Of a stretch of 64,000 nt of DNA, positions 35,335 to 44,604 are shown piece by piece. Location: NCBI RefSeq assembly GCF_001905445.1, contig NZ_LIVQ01000002.1:744001-808000 (forward strand), in the 5' to 3' direction. The DNA comes from Streptomyces sp. CB00455. GTDB taxonomy: Bacteria > Actinomycetota > Actinomycetes > Streptomycetales > Streptomycetaceae. The translations under genes and the position numbers were made by a program. A model generated the notes under the pieces. The model saw nothing but the letters and a program-made list of their open reading frames with translations. It had not been told where the DNA came from and made no database searches. The first letter of the stretch is position 1; every line of letters begins with the position of its first letter.

Positions 35335-36683
35335 AGCTCCCCCATCCTGCGGATCACCGGGGCCACCCGCTGCACCCCGTGCCGGTACGCCCCGCGGGCG
35401 GCCTCGCGCAGGTGGGCGCGCAGCCGCCGGCGCAGCGCCGACTCCCGCGCCGGGAGGGCCGCCGCGCCCGGGAGCGGGGTGCCGTCGGGGGCGAGGCGGT
35501 GGCGGGCGAGGATCCCGGGGAGGTATCCGGGGGCGGTGGTGAGGGTGTAGTAGGGCGCGGGCGGGGGCAGCCGGGGCGCGGCCAGCAGCGCGGCGACCTT
35601 GGCCCGGGCGGCGCCGTACGCGTCCCCGCCGGCCGGGGCGCCCGGGGCGGCCCCGGGGGCGCCGCCGGGTACCGCCGGGGCGGGCAGGACGCCCTGGGAC
35701 GCCAGCCACCCCGGGTCGGCGTGCGGCAGCAGGCCCGCGTCGAGCCGGTCCCAGGAGGTCAGGCAGCCGGAGCCCAGGAAGTGGTGGTTGCCGAGGGCTT
35801 CGCGGATGCCGAGGTCGGTGAGGACGGCCGTCGGGATGGACCGGTGCAGGGACTCCAGGGCGGCGGTGGAGGAGACCGTGACCAGCAGGTCGGTGCCGTC
35901 CAGCACCTCGCCCATGTGGCCGTACACCAGACGGCAGTTGGGCGGCAGCCCGCCGGGGATCCGCGCGGCGAGCCGCTGGTACGGCTGCTCCTCCAGGTGC
36001 GTGGTGTGCTCCCCGGGCCGGCTGCGCAGCTTGATCAGCACCTCGCGCTCCGGGTGCAGCCGCGCGTGCCCGGCCGCCCGCTCCAGCAGGTACGCGCGGT
36101 CGGCGCGGCCCTCCGGTACCGAGGGCTGGACGGCGAAGACCACCCTGTGGGGCCGGCCCCCGGCCGGCGCGTACGGCGCCCCGCCCAGGAACGGCAGCGC
36201 GGTCTCGGTGACGGCGCCAGCGTCCGCTCCCACCCCTTCGTACACGGCGCGGAAGCGCTCCGCGTCGTGGCGGGAGTTGGCGAGGACGAGGTCGGCGCCG
36301 TGCCGCAGCAGCAGGCCGTCGGCGAGCTTCTCGTACACGACGCCCACGTAGCCGGTGACGAGGACGGGCCGGGCGGCCGGCCCGGGCCACAGGGCGCGCG
36401 CGCCGTGCAGGACGGCCTGGACGGCCCCGCCGACGAGGGCGAGGACGACCACGTCGTACCGCTCCCGGCCGATCTCGGCGAGGAACTCCGCGCAGGTCAC
36501 CTCGGCGGGCCGGTCGCCCCGGACGCCCACCTCGCCGAGCTGGCGCGCGGTGGGGGTGGCACGGCCGCGCAGCAGGTATCCGGCGGGCTGGTGGTCGGGC
36601 ACGAGACGGCGGGCGGTCAGTGCGCCCCATTTCCATCGGGTGTCGGAATCGGCGAGTACGGCGACGCTTTTGCGTTCTGGCAC
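35331..36683 (-). CDS. Putative glycosyltransferase of the DUF6716 type
   Basis: A 450-residue protein resembling the actinobacterial DUF6716 family, putative GT-B-fold glycosyltransferases of surface-polymer clusters. Landmarks are VAVLADSDTRWKWGALTARR at the start, VLVTGYVGVVYEKLADGLLL, LVLANSRHDAERF, VLIKLRSRPGEHTTH and DLLVTVSSTAALESLHRSIP, the last like the donor-site helix of capsule transferases. A Gly/Ala/Pro-rich stretch interrupts the C-terminal third. GTG start; the stop overlaps the fusion gene start (GTGA). First gene of the minus-strand half of the cluster, divergent from a family 2 glycosyltransferase. Confidence 0.8.
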   Translation of the reverse strand: MPERKSVAVLADSDTRWKWGALTARRLVPDHQPAGYLLRGRATPTARQLGEVGVRGDRPAEVTCAEFLAEIGRERYDVVVLALVGGAVQAVLHGARALWPGPAARPVLVTGYVGVVYEKLADGLLLRHGADLVLANSRHDAERFRAVYEGVGADAGAVTETALPFLGGAPYAPAGGRPHRVVFAVQPSVPEGRADRAYLLERAAGHARLHPEREVLIKLRSRPGEHTTHLEEQPYQRLAARIPGGLPPNCRLVYGHMGEVLDGTDLLVTVSSTAALESLHRSIPTAVLTDLGIREALGNHHFLGSGCLTSWDRLDAGLLPHADPGWLASQGVLPAPAVPGGAPGAAPGAPAGGDAYGAARAKVAALLAAPRLPPPAPYYTLTTAPGYLPGILARHRLAPDGTPLPGAAALPARESALRRRLRAHLREAARGAYRHGVQRVAPVIRRMGEL

Positions 36684-36860
36684 GCGGCAGAAACTATTCC
36701 GCGATGCCGGTGACCGGCCCAACGAGCGCACAACAGCGGGTTAACAACCCGTCGAAGAGATGCGAAAGCGCACGGGTTAACGCGCCCGCCCCGCTTCGTT
36801 CACGTGGAATCCTCGTCCGGGCCACGGTGAATGCCGGGAGGGCGTCCTAATGTCCCACAG

Positions 36861-37841
36861 GTGCCCAAGCTCTCTGTTGTCGTGCCGTTCTTCAACGTGC
36901 AGACGTACGCGCCGGACGCCCTGCGGAGTCTCGAACTGAACGCCCGGGACGATTTCGAGTTCCTCCTCGTCGACGACTGCTCCACGGACGGGACCCCCGC
37001 CCTGCTGGAGCGTGCGGCGCGCGAGCTGCCGGGGGCAGTGCACCTCAGACACGAGCGCAACGGCGGCCTGGCCACCGCCAGGAACACCGGTCTGGACGCG
37101 GCCCGCGGGGAGTACCTCGCCTTCCTGGACGGCGACGACTGGCTGGCCCCCGGCCACCTGGCCCGGATCCTGGCCGCCATCGAGGCCCTGGGCTGCGACT
37201 TCGTCCGCACCGACCACGTGCGGTGCACCGGCAGGTCCCGCAGCGTGCAGCGCGTCCCGTACGGTCCGCAGTCGGTGGTCGCCGATCCGCGCACCGCGAT
37301 CCTGCCCGCCGACCGGGCCACCTCGGTGGACTATCCGTACGCCTGGGCCGGCATGTACCACCGGCGGCTGCTGGAGCGCGGGGTGCTGCACTTCACCGAC
37401 GGGCTGCGTACGGCGGAGGACCGGCCGTGGATCTGGCGGCTGCACCGCGAGGCCCGCTCGTTCGCGGCCGTCGGAACGCCCGGAATCTTCTACCGGCGCG
37501 GGGTCTCCACCTCGCTGACGCAAATCGGCGACGAACGGCAGCTCGATTTCATCCGCGCATTCGATCAAGTACTGTCGGACGTCGCCGCGGACCGGGATTC
37601 GGATCTGCTGCTCCCGAAAGCAGTCCGAACGTATTGCGCAATCATCGCGCACCATTTCGGTTCCATCGAAAGGTTCGAACCGGCTGTGGCCAGGAAACTG
37701 CGCTCCATGAGCACGGCCGCGCTCGGCCGCATGCCCCGGGACGTGCTCGACCGGGTCCTGGACTCGATGGACGGGGAACGCTCCGCCCTGCTGCGCCGCC
37801 TGCGCAGGCGCTTGCGCACCGCGGCGGGGGCGGGCGTCTGA
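36861..37841 (+). CDS. Family 2 glycosyltransferase
   Basis: A 326-residue GT-A glycosyltransferase. VPKLSVVVPFFNVQTY starts the nucleotide-binding fold. Nucleotide-contacting Asp residues lie in VDDCSTDGT (38-39) and the metal-binding DxD equivalent in FLDGDDW (90-93); RTAEDRPWIWRL holds the likely catalytic acid. It transfers a sugar from a nucleotide donor, probably to the growing surface polymer. The GTG is chosen because the fold begins directly there; an ATG ten codons earlier is possible. Its stop overlaps the next start by one base (TGATG), coupling it to the polysialyltransferase-like gene. Confidence 0.9.
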   Translation: MPKLSVVVPFFNVQTYAPDALRSLELNARDDFEFLLVDDCSTDGTPALLERAARELPGAVHLRHERNGGLATARNTGLDAARGEYLAFLDGDDWLAPGHLARILAAIEALGCDFVRTDHVRCTGRSRSVQRVPYGPQSVVADPRTAILPADRATSVDYPYAWAGMYHRRLLERGVLHFTDGLRTAEDRPWIWRLHREARSFAAVGTPGIFYRRGVSTSLTQIGDERQLDFIRAFDQVLSDVAADRDSDLLLPKAVRTYCAIIAHHFGSIERFEPAVARKLRSMSTAALGRMPRDVLDRVLDSMDGERSALLRRLRRRLRTAAGAGV

Positions 37842-39256
37842 TGCCGACACAGATCTTCCTGGCCTCCACCCTCTACGGGGCCGCCACCCTCGCGGCGGGC
37901 ATCGACGCGGGCGCCTTTCCGCCCGCCGCCCGCCGGATCCTGCTGACCAGCAACCACGCCGTCACGGCCGAGGTCAGCCCCGGCGTGGCGGACATGCCGG
38001 GCTTCGCCGTGCTGCGCACCCGCTTCGACGAGGTCCTCGACTGGAACCGGGTCATCGAGCCGCAGCATCCGAGCACCTGGGCGCCGCGCGCCGAGGACGT
38101 GCCGCTGTGGGAACGCCAGCTGCGCACGCTGTGGGGCCTGGGCGAGGACCGCGTCGAGCTGATCGTGGAATCCCTCCAGGTGCCGCCCGCCCAGACCTTG
38201 TGCCGGCTCTTCCCGGGTGCGGCCGTCGACGTCTACGCGGACGGGCTGATGAGTTACGGGCCCACGCGCTTTCGGCTCGACCCCCAGCTGGGGATGCGGG
38301 TGCGGCGCGTGCTCCACCTGGACCTGGTGCCGGGGCTGGAGCCGCTGCTGCTGACGGAGTTCGGCGTGCGGGTGGAGCCGCTGCCGTCGGAGTCGTTCCG
38401 CAAGGTCCTCGCCGAACTGGCCGACGCCACCGGTTTCGGCGAAGCCCCCGGTCTCGACGGCCTCGGCGAGGACGCCCGCCCCGCCCGGCACGCAGAGCCC
38501 TCCGCCTCCCCCGCGACGGCCCCGCCCGGGCCCGCCCTCCTCCTCGGCCAGTACCTCTCGGCGCTCGACCTGATGAGCGCCGACGAGGAGGAGGAGCTCC
38601 ACGTGTCGATGGTCCGGGGCGCCCACGCCCTCGGCCACCGCGAGCTGGTCTTCAAACCCCACCCCAGTGCCCCGGCCGCCTACTCCCGCCGCGCCGAGGC
38701 CGAGGCCCGGCGGCTCGGCGCCCGCCTCACGGTGATCGGCTCCCCGGTCCTGGCCGAGACCCTCTACCGGCGGCTGCGCCCGGCGCTGGTCGTCGGCTGC
38801 TTCTCCACCGGCCTGCTGACCGCCGCCACGCTGTACGGGCTCCCGGTGGCCCGGACCGGCACGCGGGCCGTGCTCGCCCGCCTGACCCCCTACCCGAACA
38901 GCAACCGCGTCCCGCTGGTCCTGGTGGACGCCCTGCTCCCCGACCTGGCGGACCCGCGGGCCGTGCGCGACTGGACGCCGCCGACGCCCGAACGGGTCCG
39001 GGCGGAGCCCGCCGGGCTGCTGACCGCGGTCGGGTACACCATGCAGCCGCAGATCCTCGCCGCGCGCCGCTCGGCAGCCGAGGCCTACCTGGCCCGGCAC
39101 CTGACCCCCCGCACCCGGCACTACTTCACCCGCCGCCGGCTGACCGCACTGGGCCTGCCCGGCGGCATCCCCGCCCGGCTGGCGTTCCTGCCCCGCAGCC
39201 GGGCGGTGCGCCGTGCCGTACGCCGCGTCCGGCGGCTGCGCCGCGGCCTCAGCTGA
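37841..39256 (+). CDS. Alpha-2,8-polysialyltransferase family protein
   Basis: A 471-residue GT-B-type enzyme similar to the polysialyltransferase (POLYST) family. It starts TQIFLASTLYGAATLAAG, with DVYADGLMSYGPTRF in the middle. The C-terminal half has the diagnostic motifs HRELVFKPHPSA (the conserved H-P, donor phosphate binding) and VVGCFSTGLLTAATLYG (the S-T-G/S box). These build chains of nonulosonic acid from CMP-activated sugar. With the CMP-sugar synthetase and NeuB-type synthase next door this points to a polymer such as the Kdn-containing teichulosonic acid known from streptomycete walls; that product is inference. The gene ends 8 nt inside the convergent LeuE gene. Confidence 0.82.
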   Translation: MPTQIFLASTLYGAATLAAGIDAGAFPPAARRILLTSNHAVTAEVSPGVADMPGFAVLRTRFDEVLDWNRVIEPQHPSTWAPRAEDVPLWERQLRTLWGLGEDRVELIVESLQVPPAQTLCRLFPGAAVDVYADGLMSYGPTRFRLDPQLGMRVRRVLHLDLVPGLEPLLLTEFGVRVEPLPSESFRKVLAELADATGFGEAPGLDGLGEDARPARHAEPSASPATAPPGPALLLGQYLSALDLMSADEEEELHVSMVRGAHALGHRELVFKPHPSAPAAYSRRAEAEARRLGARLTVIGSPVLAETLYRRLRPALVVGCFSTGLLTAATLYGLPVARTGTRAVLARLTPYPNSNRVPLVLVDALLPDLADPRAVRDWTPPTPERVRAEPAGLLTAVGYTMQPQILAARRSAAEAYLARHLTPRTRHYFTRRRLTALGLPGGIPARLAFLPRSRAVRRAVRRVRRLRRGLS

Positions 39257-39914
39257 CGGCGAGCTTGACCGCGAAGCCCAGGAACAGCACGCCGGCCGCC
39301 GAGGTCGCCCCCGCCGACAGCCGCTTGCGGCGGCGGAACGCGGCGGACAGCCGGGTGCCGCCGAAGATCAGCAGCGTCAGGTAGAGGAAGCTGCCGATCT
39401 GCAGCAGGCCCCCCAGCAGCACGAAGGACAGCGCCGGGTAGGCGTAGCCCGGGTCCACGAACTGCACGAAGAAGGACATCAGGAAGAGGATGGCCTTCGG
39501 GTTGAACAGGCTGATCAGCAGGGCCCGGCGATAGGGCCGCTCGACCTCGCCCGCGCCGTCCCCGCTTGCGTCCGCCCCGATCGCGGCGGCCATGTCCGCG
39601 CGCGCCCGGCGCGAGCGCCACAGTGCCCAGGCGCCCCGCATCATGCCGATGGCCAGCCAGGTCAGGTAGCCGGCGCCGAGCAGCTTGACGATGCCGAACA
39701 GCAGCGGGCTGGCCTGGAGCAGCGAGGCCGCGCCGACGGCGGCGAGCACCATCAGGACGGTGTCGCCGGTCCACACCCCGGCGGCGGCCCTGTACCCCGT
39801 GCGCACCCCGCGGCGGGCGGCCACGGACAACACGTACAGCGAGTTCGGACCCGGCAGCAGAATGATCAGCACCAGGCCGGCGAGATACGTCGGAAGATCG
39901 GTCACACCCAGCAT
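39249..39914 (-). CDS. leuE: LysE-family amino acid exporter, LeuE-like
   Basis: A 221-residue inner-membrane exporter with six predicted helices. It begins LAGLVLIILLPGPNSLYVLS, the conserved PGPN segment of the LysE/RhtB superfamily. The GVWTGDTVLMVLAAVG helix, the loop with KLLGAGYLTWLAIGMMRG and ALLISLFNPKAILFLMSFF follow in family order. Closest in style to LeuE, which exports leucine and related neutral amino acids; the exact substrate is inferred. A hydrophilic 15-residue insert (AIGADASGDGAGE) sits in the central loop. The ATG MLGVTDL is chosen over one nine codons earlier. Confidence 0.9.
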   Translation of the reverse strand: MLGVTDLPTYLAGLVLIILLPGPNSLYVLSVAARRGVRTGYRAAAGVWTGDTVLMVLAAVGAASLLQASPLLFGIVKLLGAGYLTWLAIGMMRGAWALWRSRRARADMAAAIGADASGDGAGEVERPYRRALLISLFNPKAILFLMSFFVQFVDPGYAYPALSFVLLGGLLQIGSFLYLTLLIFGGTRLSAAFRRRKRLSAGATSAAGVLFLGFAVKLAVS

Positions 39915-39959
39915 GGGCAGGAGTGTGACATGGGGACGCACCTGTCGCGCCAGTCGGTT

Positions 39960-41540
39960 TCACCATGTGGAACCGGCCGGTTCGTAACTCCCCCACACCT
40001 CCCGCAGCGCCCCGCACACCTCCCCCACCGTGGCCCGGGCCCGCAGGGCCTCCTTCATCGGGTACAGCACGTTCCGCGTCCCCGCGGCCGCCTCCCGCAG
40101 GGCCTCCAGGGCCGCCGTCACCGCTGCGCCGTCCCGCTGGGCCCGCAGCCGCGCCAGCGCCGCGCACTGGCGCGCCTCGATCTCCGGGTCCACGCGCAGC
40201 GGCTCGTACCGCTCCTCGCGGTCCAGGGCGAAGCGGTTCACCCCGACCACCACCCGCTCCCCGCTCTCCGTCTCCTGCGCGATCCGGTAGGCGTTCCGCT
40301 CGATCTCCTCCTTCTGGAAACCGGCCTCGATCGCGGCCACCGCGCCGCCGTGGTCCTCCACGCGCCGCATCAGGTCGAGCGCCGCCGCCTCCAGCGCGTC
40401 CGTCATCCGCTCGACGGCGTACGACCCGGCGAAGGGGTCGACCGTGTGCGGCACGTCCGTCTCGTGCGCGAGGACCTGCTGGGTGCGCAGCGCGAGGCGC
40501 GCCGACGCCTCGGTGGGCAGCGCGATCGCCTCGTCGAAGGAGTTGGTGTGCAGCGACTGCGTGCCGCCCAGTACGGCGGCGAGCGCCTGCACGGCCACCC
40601 GTACGAGGTTCAGCTCCGGCTGCTGCGCCGTCAGCTGGACCCCGGCCGTCTGGGTGTGGAAGCGCAGCGTCATCGACTTCGGGTCGAGCGCCCCGAACTC
40701 CTCGCGCATGACGCGGGCCCAGATCCGCCGGGCCGCACGGAACTTCGCGACCTCCTCCAACAGCGTGGTGCGGGCCACGAAGAAGAAGGAGAGCCGGGGC
40801 GCGAATTCGTCGACCGCCATGCCGGCGGCCAGGGCCGTACGGACGTAGGCGATGCCGTCGGCGAGGGTGAAGGCGATCTCCTGCGCGGGCGAGGCCCCGG
40901 CTTCGGCCATGTGGTAGCCGGAGATGGAGATGGTGTTCCACCGGGGGATCTCCGCGCGGCAGTAGCGGAAGGTGTCGGCGGTGAGCCGCAGCGAGGGGCC
41001 GGGCGGGAAGATGTACGTCCCCCGGGCGATGTACTCCTTCAGGATGTCGTTTTGGACCGTCCCGGTCAGCTGCGCGCCCGTGATGCCCTGCTCCTCTGCG
41101 ACCAGCTGGTAGAGCAGCAGGAGCAGAGCCGCCGGTGCGTTGATGGTCATCGAGGTGGAGACGCGGTCGAGGGGGATCCCGTCGAACAGCGTGCGCATGT
41201 CGTCGAGCGAGTCGACGGCGACCCCGACCTTGCCGACCTCCCCGCGGGCGAGGGGGGCGTCGGAGTCGTGGCCCATCTGCGTCGGCAGGTCGAAGGCGAC
41301 GGACAGGCCGGTCCCGCCGCCCTCGATGAGCTGCCGGTAACGCGCGTTGGACTCGGTGGCCGTACCGAATCCGGCGTACTGCCGCATGGTCCACGGCCGA
41401 CCGGTGTACATGTTCGGATAAATCCCCCTTGTGTAGGGGAATTCACCCGGTGCGCCCAGTGCGGCGGCGGGGTCCCACCCCGTCAGGTCACCGGGGCCGT
41501 AGACGGGTTCGATCGGGATTCCGCTCTCGCTGCGTGCCAT
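39960..41540 (-). CDS. Methylmalonyl-CoA mutase-like large subunit without B12 domain
   Basis: A 526-residue acyl-CoA mutase catalytic barrel. Landmarks are [70 protein letters not shown] and [19 protein letters not shown]. Tyr55 and Arg173 match the residues that fit methylmalonyl-CoA in classical mutases (replaced by Phe and Gln in isobutyryl-CoA mutase). The C-terminal cobalamin-binding domain of full-length mutases (about 730 residues) is absent, so it must pair with a separate small subunit; none is in the window. ATG start; a lone gene on the minus strand after leuE. Confidence 0.92.
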   Translation of the reverse strand: MARSESGIPIEPVYGPGDLTGWDPAAALGAPGEFPYTRGIYPNMYTGRPWTMRQYAGFGTATESNARYRQLIEGGGTGLSVAFDLPTQMGHDSDAPLARGEVGKVGVAVDSLDDMRTLFDGIPLDRVSTSMTINAPAALLLLLYQLVAEEQGITGAQLTGTVQNDILKEYIARGTYIFPPGPSLRLTADTFRYCRAEIPRWNTISISGYHMAEAGASPAQEIAFTLADGIAYVRTALAAGMAVDEFAPRLSFFFVARTTLLEEVAKFRAARRIWARVMREEFGALDPKSMTLRFHTQTAGVQLTAQQPELNLVRVAVQALAAVLGGTQSLHTNSFDEAIALPTEASARLALRTQQVLAHETDVPHTVDPFAGSYAVERMTDALEAAALDLMRRVEDHGGAVAAIEAGFQKEEIERNAYRIAQETESGERVVVGVNRFALDREERYEPLRVDPEIEARQCAALARLRAQRDGAAVTAALEALREAAAGTRNVLYPMKEALRARATVGEVCGALREVWGSYEPAGSTW

Positions 41541-41720
41541 CGACTTCGGTCCTCCGTAGAGCTGGCGGGCCCGGGGCTGCTACAACCGTCCCCGCGACAT
41601 GTCCTCGCAGGACCGCGGACGGCTCCTGGTCACAATGGCGCAACATCCCGGGGCTCCGTGCAACTCTCCACGCGCGCGAGACATCACCTACTTACACGAC
41701 GTAGAAATCGGGGGACTGCA

Positions 41721-42605
41721 ATGCACCGCCAGAGAGTCATAATCCGCACGCTCGGTCTGGCCACCGCCGTCGCGCTCGCCGCGACCGCCTGCGGGCCGCA
41801 GAAGTCCGGGGCCTCGGGTCCCGCTTCCCCGGCTCCGTCCTCGCCCACGGCGGTTGCCTCCCCCGAGACCTCTCCTTCCACCGACGGCAAGCCCGGCGAG
41901 AGCTCGCCCTCCGCCTCGCCGTCCGCCTCGGCCTCCCCGTCCGCCTCGGCCTCGCCTTCGCCTTCGCCCACGGTGAAGCAGATCATGGCCAACGGCGACG
42001 ACACCGAGCAGGTGCGCGAGCTCCAGGCACGCCTCAAGCAGCTCAAGCTGATGTCGGTCGCGCCGACCGGCTTCTACGGGACGAAGACCACCTCGGCGGT
42101 CAGGTCCTTCCAGTCGAAGAACGGGCTGACCGCGACCGGTTCGGTCGACGAGCCCACCTGGAGGAAGATCCAGAGCGCCACGAAGAAGCCCACCGCCGAG
42201 GAACTGCGCCCGCCGGTGGTCAACGAGGCGGACGCCCCCGACCCGCGCTGCATGCAGGGCCGGGTCATGTGCATCAGCAAGGAGAGCCGCACCCTCGCCT
42301 GGATGATCGACGGCAAGATCGTCTCGACGATGGACGTGCGTTTCGGCTCGGAGAACACCCCGACCCGCGAGGGCGTCTTCAACGTGGGCTGGAAGGCCAA
42401 GGAGTGGACGTCGACGATCTACCACACGCCGATGCCCTACGCGATGTTCTTCAGCGGCGGCCAGGCGGTGCACTACTCGGCCGACTTCGCGGCCCGCGGC
42501 TACGCCGGCGCCTCGCACGGCTGTGTGAACGTCCGGGACAAGGCCAAGCTCTCGGCGCTCTTCGACGCGGTGCAGGTCGGCGACAAGGTCGTCGTCTACT
42601 GGTGA
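41721..42605 (+). CDS. L,D-transpeptidase lipoprotein with peptidoglycan-binding domain
   Basis: A 294-residue cell-wall enzyme. Lipobox LAATAC (Cys24); a low-complexity Ser/Pro/Ala spacer (residues 30-85) made of SAS/SPS repeats; a PG_binding_1 domain (GDDTEQVRELQARLKQL to GSVDEPTWRKIQ); and a YkuD catalytic domain with SHGCVNVRD, where Cys is the nucleophile and His the base. It makes 3-3 cross-links or attaches proteins to peptidoglycan, outside the membrane. GGGGGAC precedes the ATG. Monocistronic, with a hairpin downstream. Confidence 0.93.
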   Translation: MHRQRVIIRTLGLATAVALAATACGPQKSGASGPASPAPSSPTAVASPETSPSTDGKPGESSPSASPSASASPSASASPSPSPTVKQIMANGDDTEQVRELQARLKQLKLMSVAPTGFYGTKTTSAVRSFQSKNGLTATGSVDEPTWRKIQSATKKPTAEELRPPVVNEADAPDPRCMQGRVMCISKESRTLAWMIDGKIVSTMDVRFGSENTPTREGVFNVGWKAKEWTSTIYHTPMPYAMFFSGGQAVHYSADFAARGYAGASHGCVNVRDKAKLSALFDAVQVGDKVVVYW

Positions 42606-42625
42606 GGCCGGGTCGCAACGTAAGG

Positions 42626-42664
42626 GGCGCGGGCAGGGCCGGGGGAACGTGCCCCGCCCGCGCC
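42626..42664 (+). terminator. Terminator of the L,D-transpeptidase gene
   Basis: GGCGCGGGC and GCCCGCGCC are perfect 9-bp outer arms, with GGGC/GCCC pairing inside, starting 21 nt after the stop. Confidence 0.7.
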
Positions 42665-42772
42665 GGTTGCGCAGAGCCCAGGGGTACGGGGGGAACCCCG
42701 GCTCATGCGCGGCCGATGACCAGTCGGCTCGCTACGTACTGCGCCGCGGATTCGAAAAGTGTTACAGCCGGG

Positions 42773-43846
42773 TCAGCGGCCGTCGGCCGGACCTGCCGAA
42801 CGCCCCGGGAACGACGGCACCAAGGTCGGCGGGCGCAGCACTTCGCCTCCCGCGCGGCCCTCTCCGGCTGAACCGGGGGCGCCCATGCCCTTGCCGCCGT
42901 CGACGACGCCGTCCAACAGCGCCTCGCAGTAGAACGGGATGCGGGCCAGGCCCCGGGCCAGGCGGGAGAGCCGCTGGCGGCGATCGTCGTTGAGGTGGCC
43001 GGCGCGGTAGTCGTCGCAGAGGTCCACGGCCCGGCGCTGGTTCTCCCGGTCGCGGTCGCGGCCGCCCGCGTCCGGGCCGCCGAAGGAGTCCGACGCGCTG
43101 TCGCCGCCCCCCTTGCCGCCCGTCTTGCCGCCGTTCTTGTTCCCCTGCGCGTCCTTGCCGGGACCGGCGCTCGCGTGCGGGCCGTAGGCCGTGCCGGCTC
43201 CGGGAGTGGCGGGGCCCTGGAGGGACCCGGGGGGCTGGGCCGTGCCCGCGGTGGCGGCCGGAGCCGCGCCGTCCCGCAGCGGCGTGGGCCGCAGCTGCGG
43301 GCTGAGCGTCGAGGGTCCGCCGGCGTCGCCGCCCGGGGTGGGATCCCCGTCGGCGCTCACGGACATCGCGGGTCCGGGGCCGGCGACGTCGCGGGCGGGC
43401 CGGTCCAGCAGACCCGCGCCCGCGGCGGCGGCGATCCCGCCGACCGCGACGCTCGCCAGGGCCGCCGCGAGGGCGAACCGCACCGGCCGCACGCGCCGGG
43501 GCGCGGGGACGCGGGCGGCGGCGGGCCTGCCGAGGCCGACGAAGGGTTCGCCCGCGCGGAACCGGAGGCCGGAAGACGGCACGGCAGGCGCAGAGGCGGC
43601 AGCCGAGGCGGCGGAGGTTCCGGCGGCCGCGCGCGCCGCACGGAAGGCGGCCACCGCGGCGGCCTCGCCGGGCGACTCCCCCTCGGCGGACGGCACACGG
43701 GCGAGGGCGTCGAGGGCGTCGCGCAGCCGCAGGGCCTCGCGCCGGGCCCGCGGACCGGCGGCCGGTCCCACAGGGTCGACCGGTCCGCCGCTCAGCAGCC
43801 GGTCCGCCGCGGCTGCGTCCAGCCACCTGTCACGCTCGTCGGCCAT
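42773..43846 (-). CDS. Membrane protein, possible anti-sigma partner of the adjacent ECF factor
   Basis: A 357-residue protein with one membrane helix (PVRFALAAALASVAVGGIAAAA, near residue 140). The N-terminal 130 residues are cytoplasmic and Ala/Arg-rich, with ERDRWLDAAAADRLL and RLRDALDALARVP helices. The outer part is Gly/Pro-rich, ending in a small domain with two Cys (AVDLCDDYRAG and IPFYCEALLDG). The ATG touches the sigma-factor stop (TGATG; a GTG one codon earlier would give a 4-nt overlap), so the two are translationally coupled. Single-pass proteins in this position are often anti-sigma factors, but I see no zinc-binding HxxxCxxC motif. Role inferred from context only. Confidence 0.75.
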   Translation of the reverse strand: MADERDRWLDAAAADRLLSGGPVDPVGPAAGPRARREALRLRDALDALARVPSAEGESPGEAAAVAAFRAARAAAGTSAASAAASAPAVPSSGLRFRAGEPFVGLGRPAAARVPAPRRVRPVRFALAAALASVAVGGIAAAAGAGLLDRPARDVAGPGPAMSVSADGDPTPGGDAGGPSTLSPQLRPTPLRDGAAPAATAGTAQPPGSLQGPATPGAGTAYGPHASAGPGKDAQGNKNGGKTGGKGGGDSASDSFGGPDAGGRDRDRENQRRAVDLCDDYRAGHLNDDRRQRLSRLARGLARIPFYCEALLDGVVDGGKGMGAPGSAGEGRAGGEVLRPPTLVPSFPGRSAGPADGR

Positions 43847-44604
43847 CACATGTCCTTCTGCGTCCGCCAACGTGAATGCGTCACACCGGTTTGTTCTACG
43901 AGGCCCCCGCCGTGGCCACGCTGCGCGGGTACGGCGTCGAGATCCCTCCCGCCCCCGCTGCTCCGTGCCTGGCCATCGGCATTATGGCCGACCCGTGCTC
44001 CCAGGTCCGCCTCCGGGTCCGGGCCGCCCTGCGCGCCTTGCGCGCCGAGCAGCTCCGCCAGCTTCTTCAGGCCACGGTGGGCGGCCGTGCGCACCGCGCC
44101 CGGCCGCTTCCCGAGGGTCTCGGCCGCGCTCTTGGCATCCAGGCCGACCACGACCCTCAGGACGACGGCCTCCGCCTGGTCCTGCGGCAGCTGCGCGATG
44201 AGCGCCATGGTCAGCCCGGTGGAGAGGGACTCCATGGCCGCGCCCGCGGTGTCGCAGTCGGCGGCCCAGCCGGCCAGCTCGCTCTCGTCGCCGCCGATGG
44301 CGGGGCGGCGCCCGCGCATGCGGATGTGGTCGAGGGCCCGGTTGCGGGCGACGCGGGCGGCCCAGCCGCGGAAGCGGTCGGCGTCACCGGTGAAGGAGTC
44401 CAGGTCGCGGGCTATCTGCAGCCAGGCTTCGGAGGTGACGTCCTCCGCGTCGCCGTCCCCGACGAGCGTGCGTACGTATCCGAGCAGGCGTGGGTGCACG
44501 GCGCGGTACACAGCACGGAACGCGTTCTCGTCGCCGTCCTGTGCCGCGAGCACCGCGGCGGTCAGCTCCGCGTCGTCCCCCAGCAAAGTCCCCAACCCGT
44601 TCAC
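43846..44604 (-). CDS. ECF sigma factor
   Basis: A 252-residue sigma-70-family factor. Region 2 is at about residues 30-95 (AFRAVYRAVHPRLLGYVRTL, then DAEDVTSEAWLQIARDL and RFRGWAARVARNRALDHIR) and region 4 at about 135-190 (LPQDQAEAVVLRVVVGLDAK, AHRGLKKLAELL). A disordered C-terminal tail of about 60 residues follows. The start is uncertain: a GTG (VNGLGTLL) is chosen; a TTG seven codons earlier has no ribosome site. The following gene is coupled to it and may encode its regulator. Divergent from the OHCU-decarboxylase-like gene. Confidence 0.9.
   Translation of the reverse strand: MNGLGTLLGDDAELTAAVLAAQDGDENAFRAVYRAVHPRLLGYVRTLVGDGDAEDVTSEAWLQIARDLDSFTGDADRFRGWAARVARNRALDHIRMRGRRPAIGGDESELAGWAADCDTAGAAMESLSTGLTMALIAQLPQDQAEAVVLRVVVGLDAKSAAETLGKRPGAVRTAAHRGLKKLAELLGAQGAQGGPDPEADLGARVGHNADGQARSSGGGRDLDAVPAQRGHGGGLVEQTGVTHSRWRTQKDM

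Noticed and set aside
36684..36860. Divergent promoter of the nonulosonate cluster searched for an operator
   Set aside because: No convincing palindrome or direct repeat; somewhat more AT-rich, which fits promoters only.
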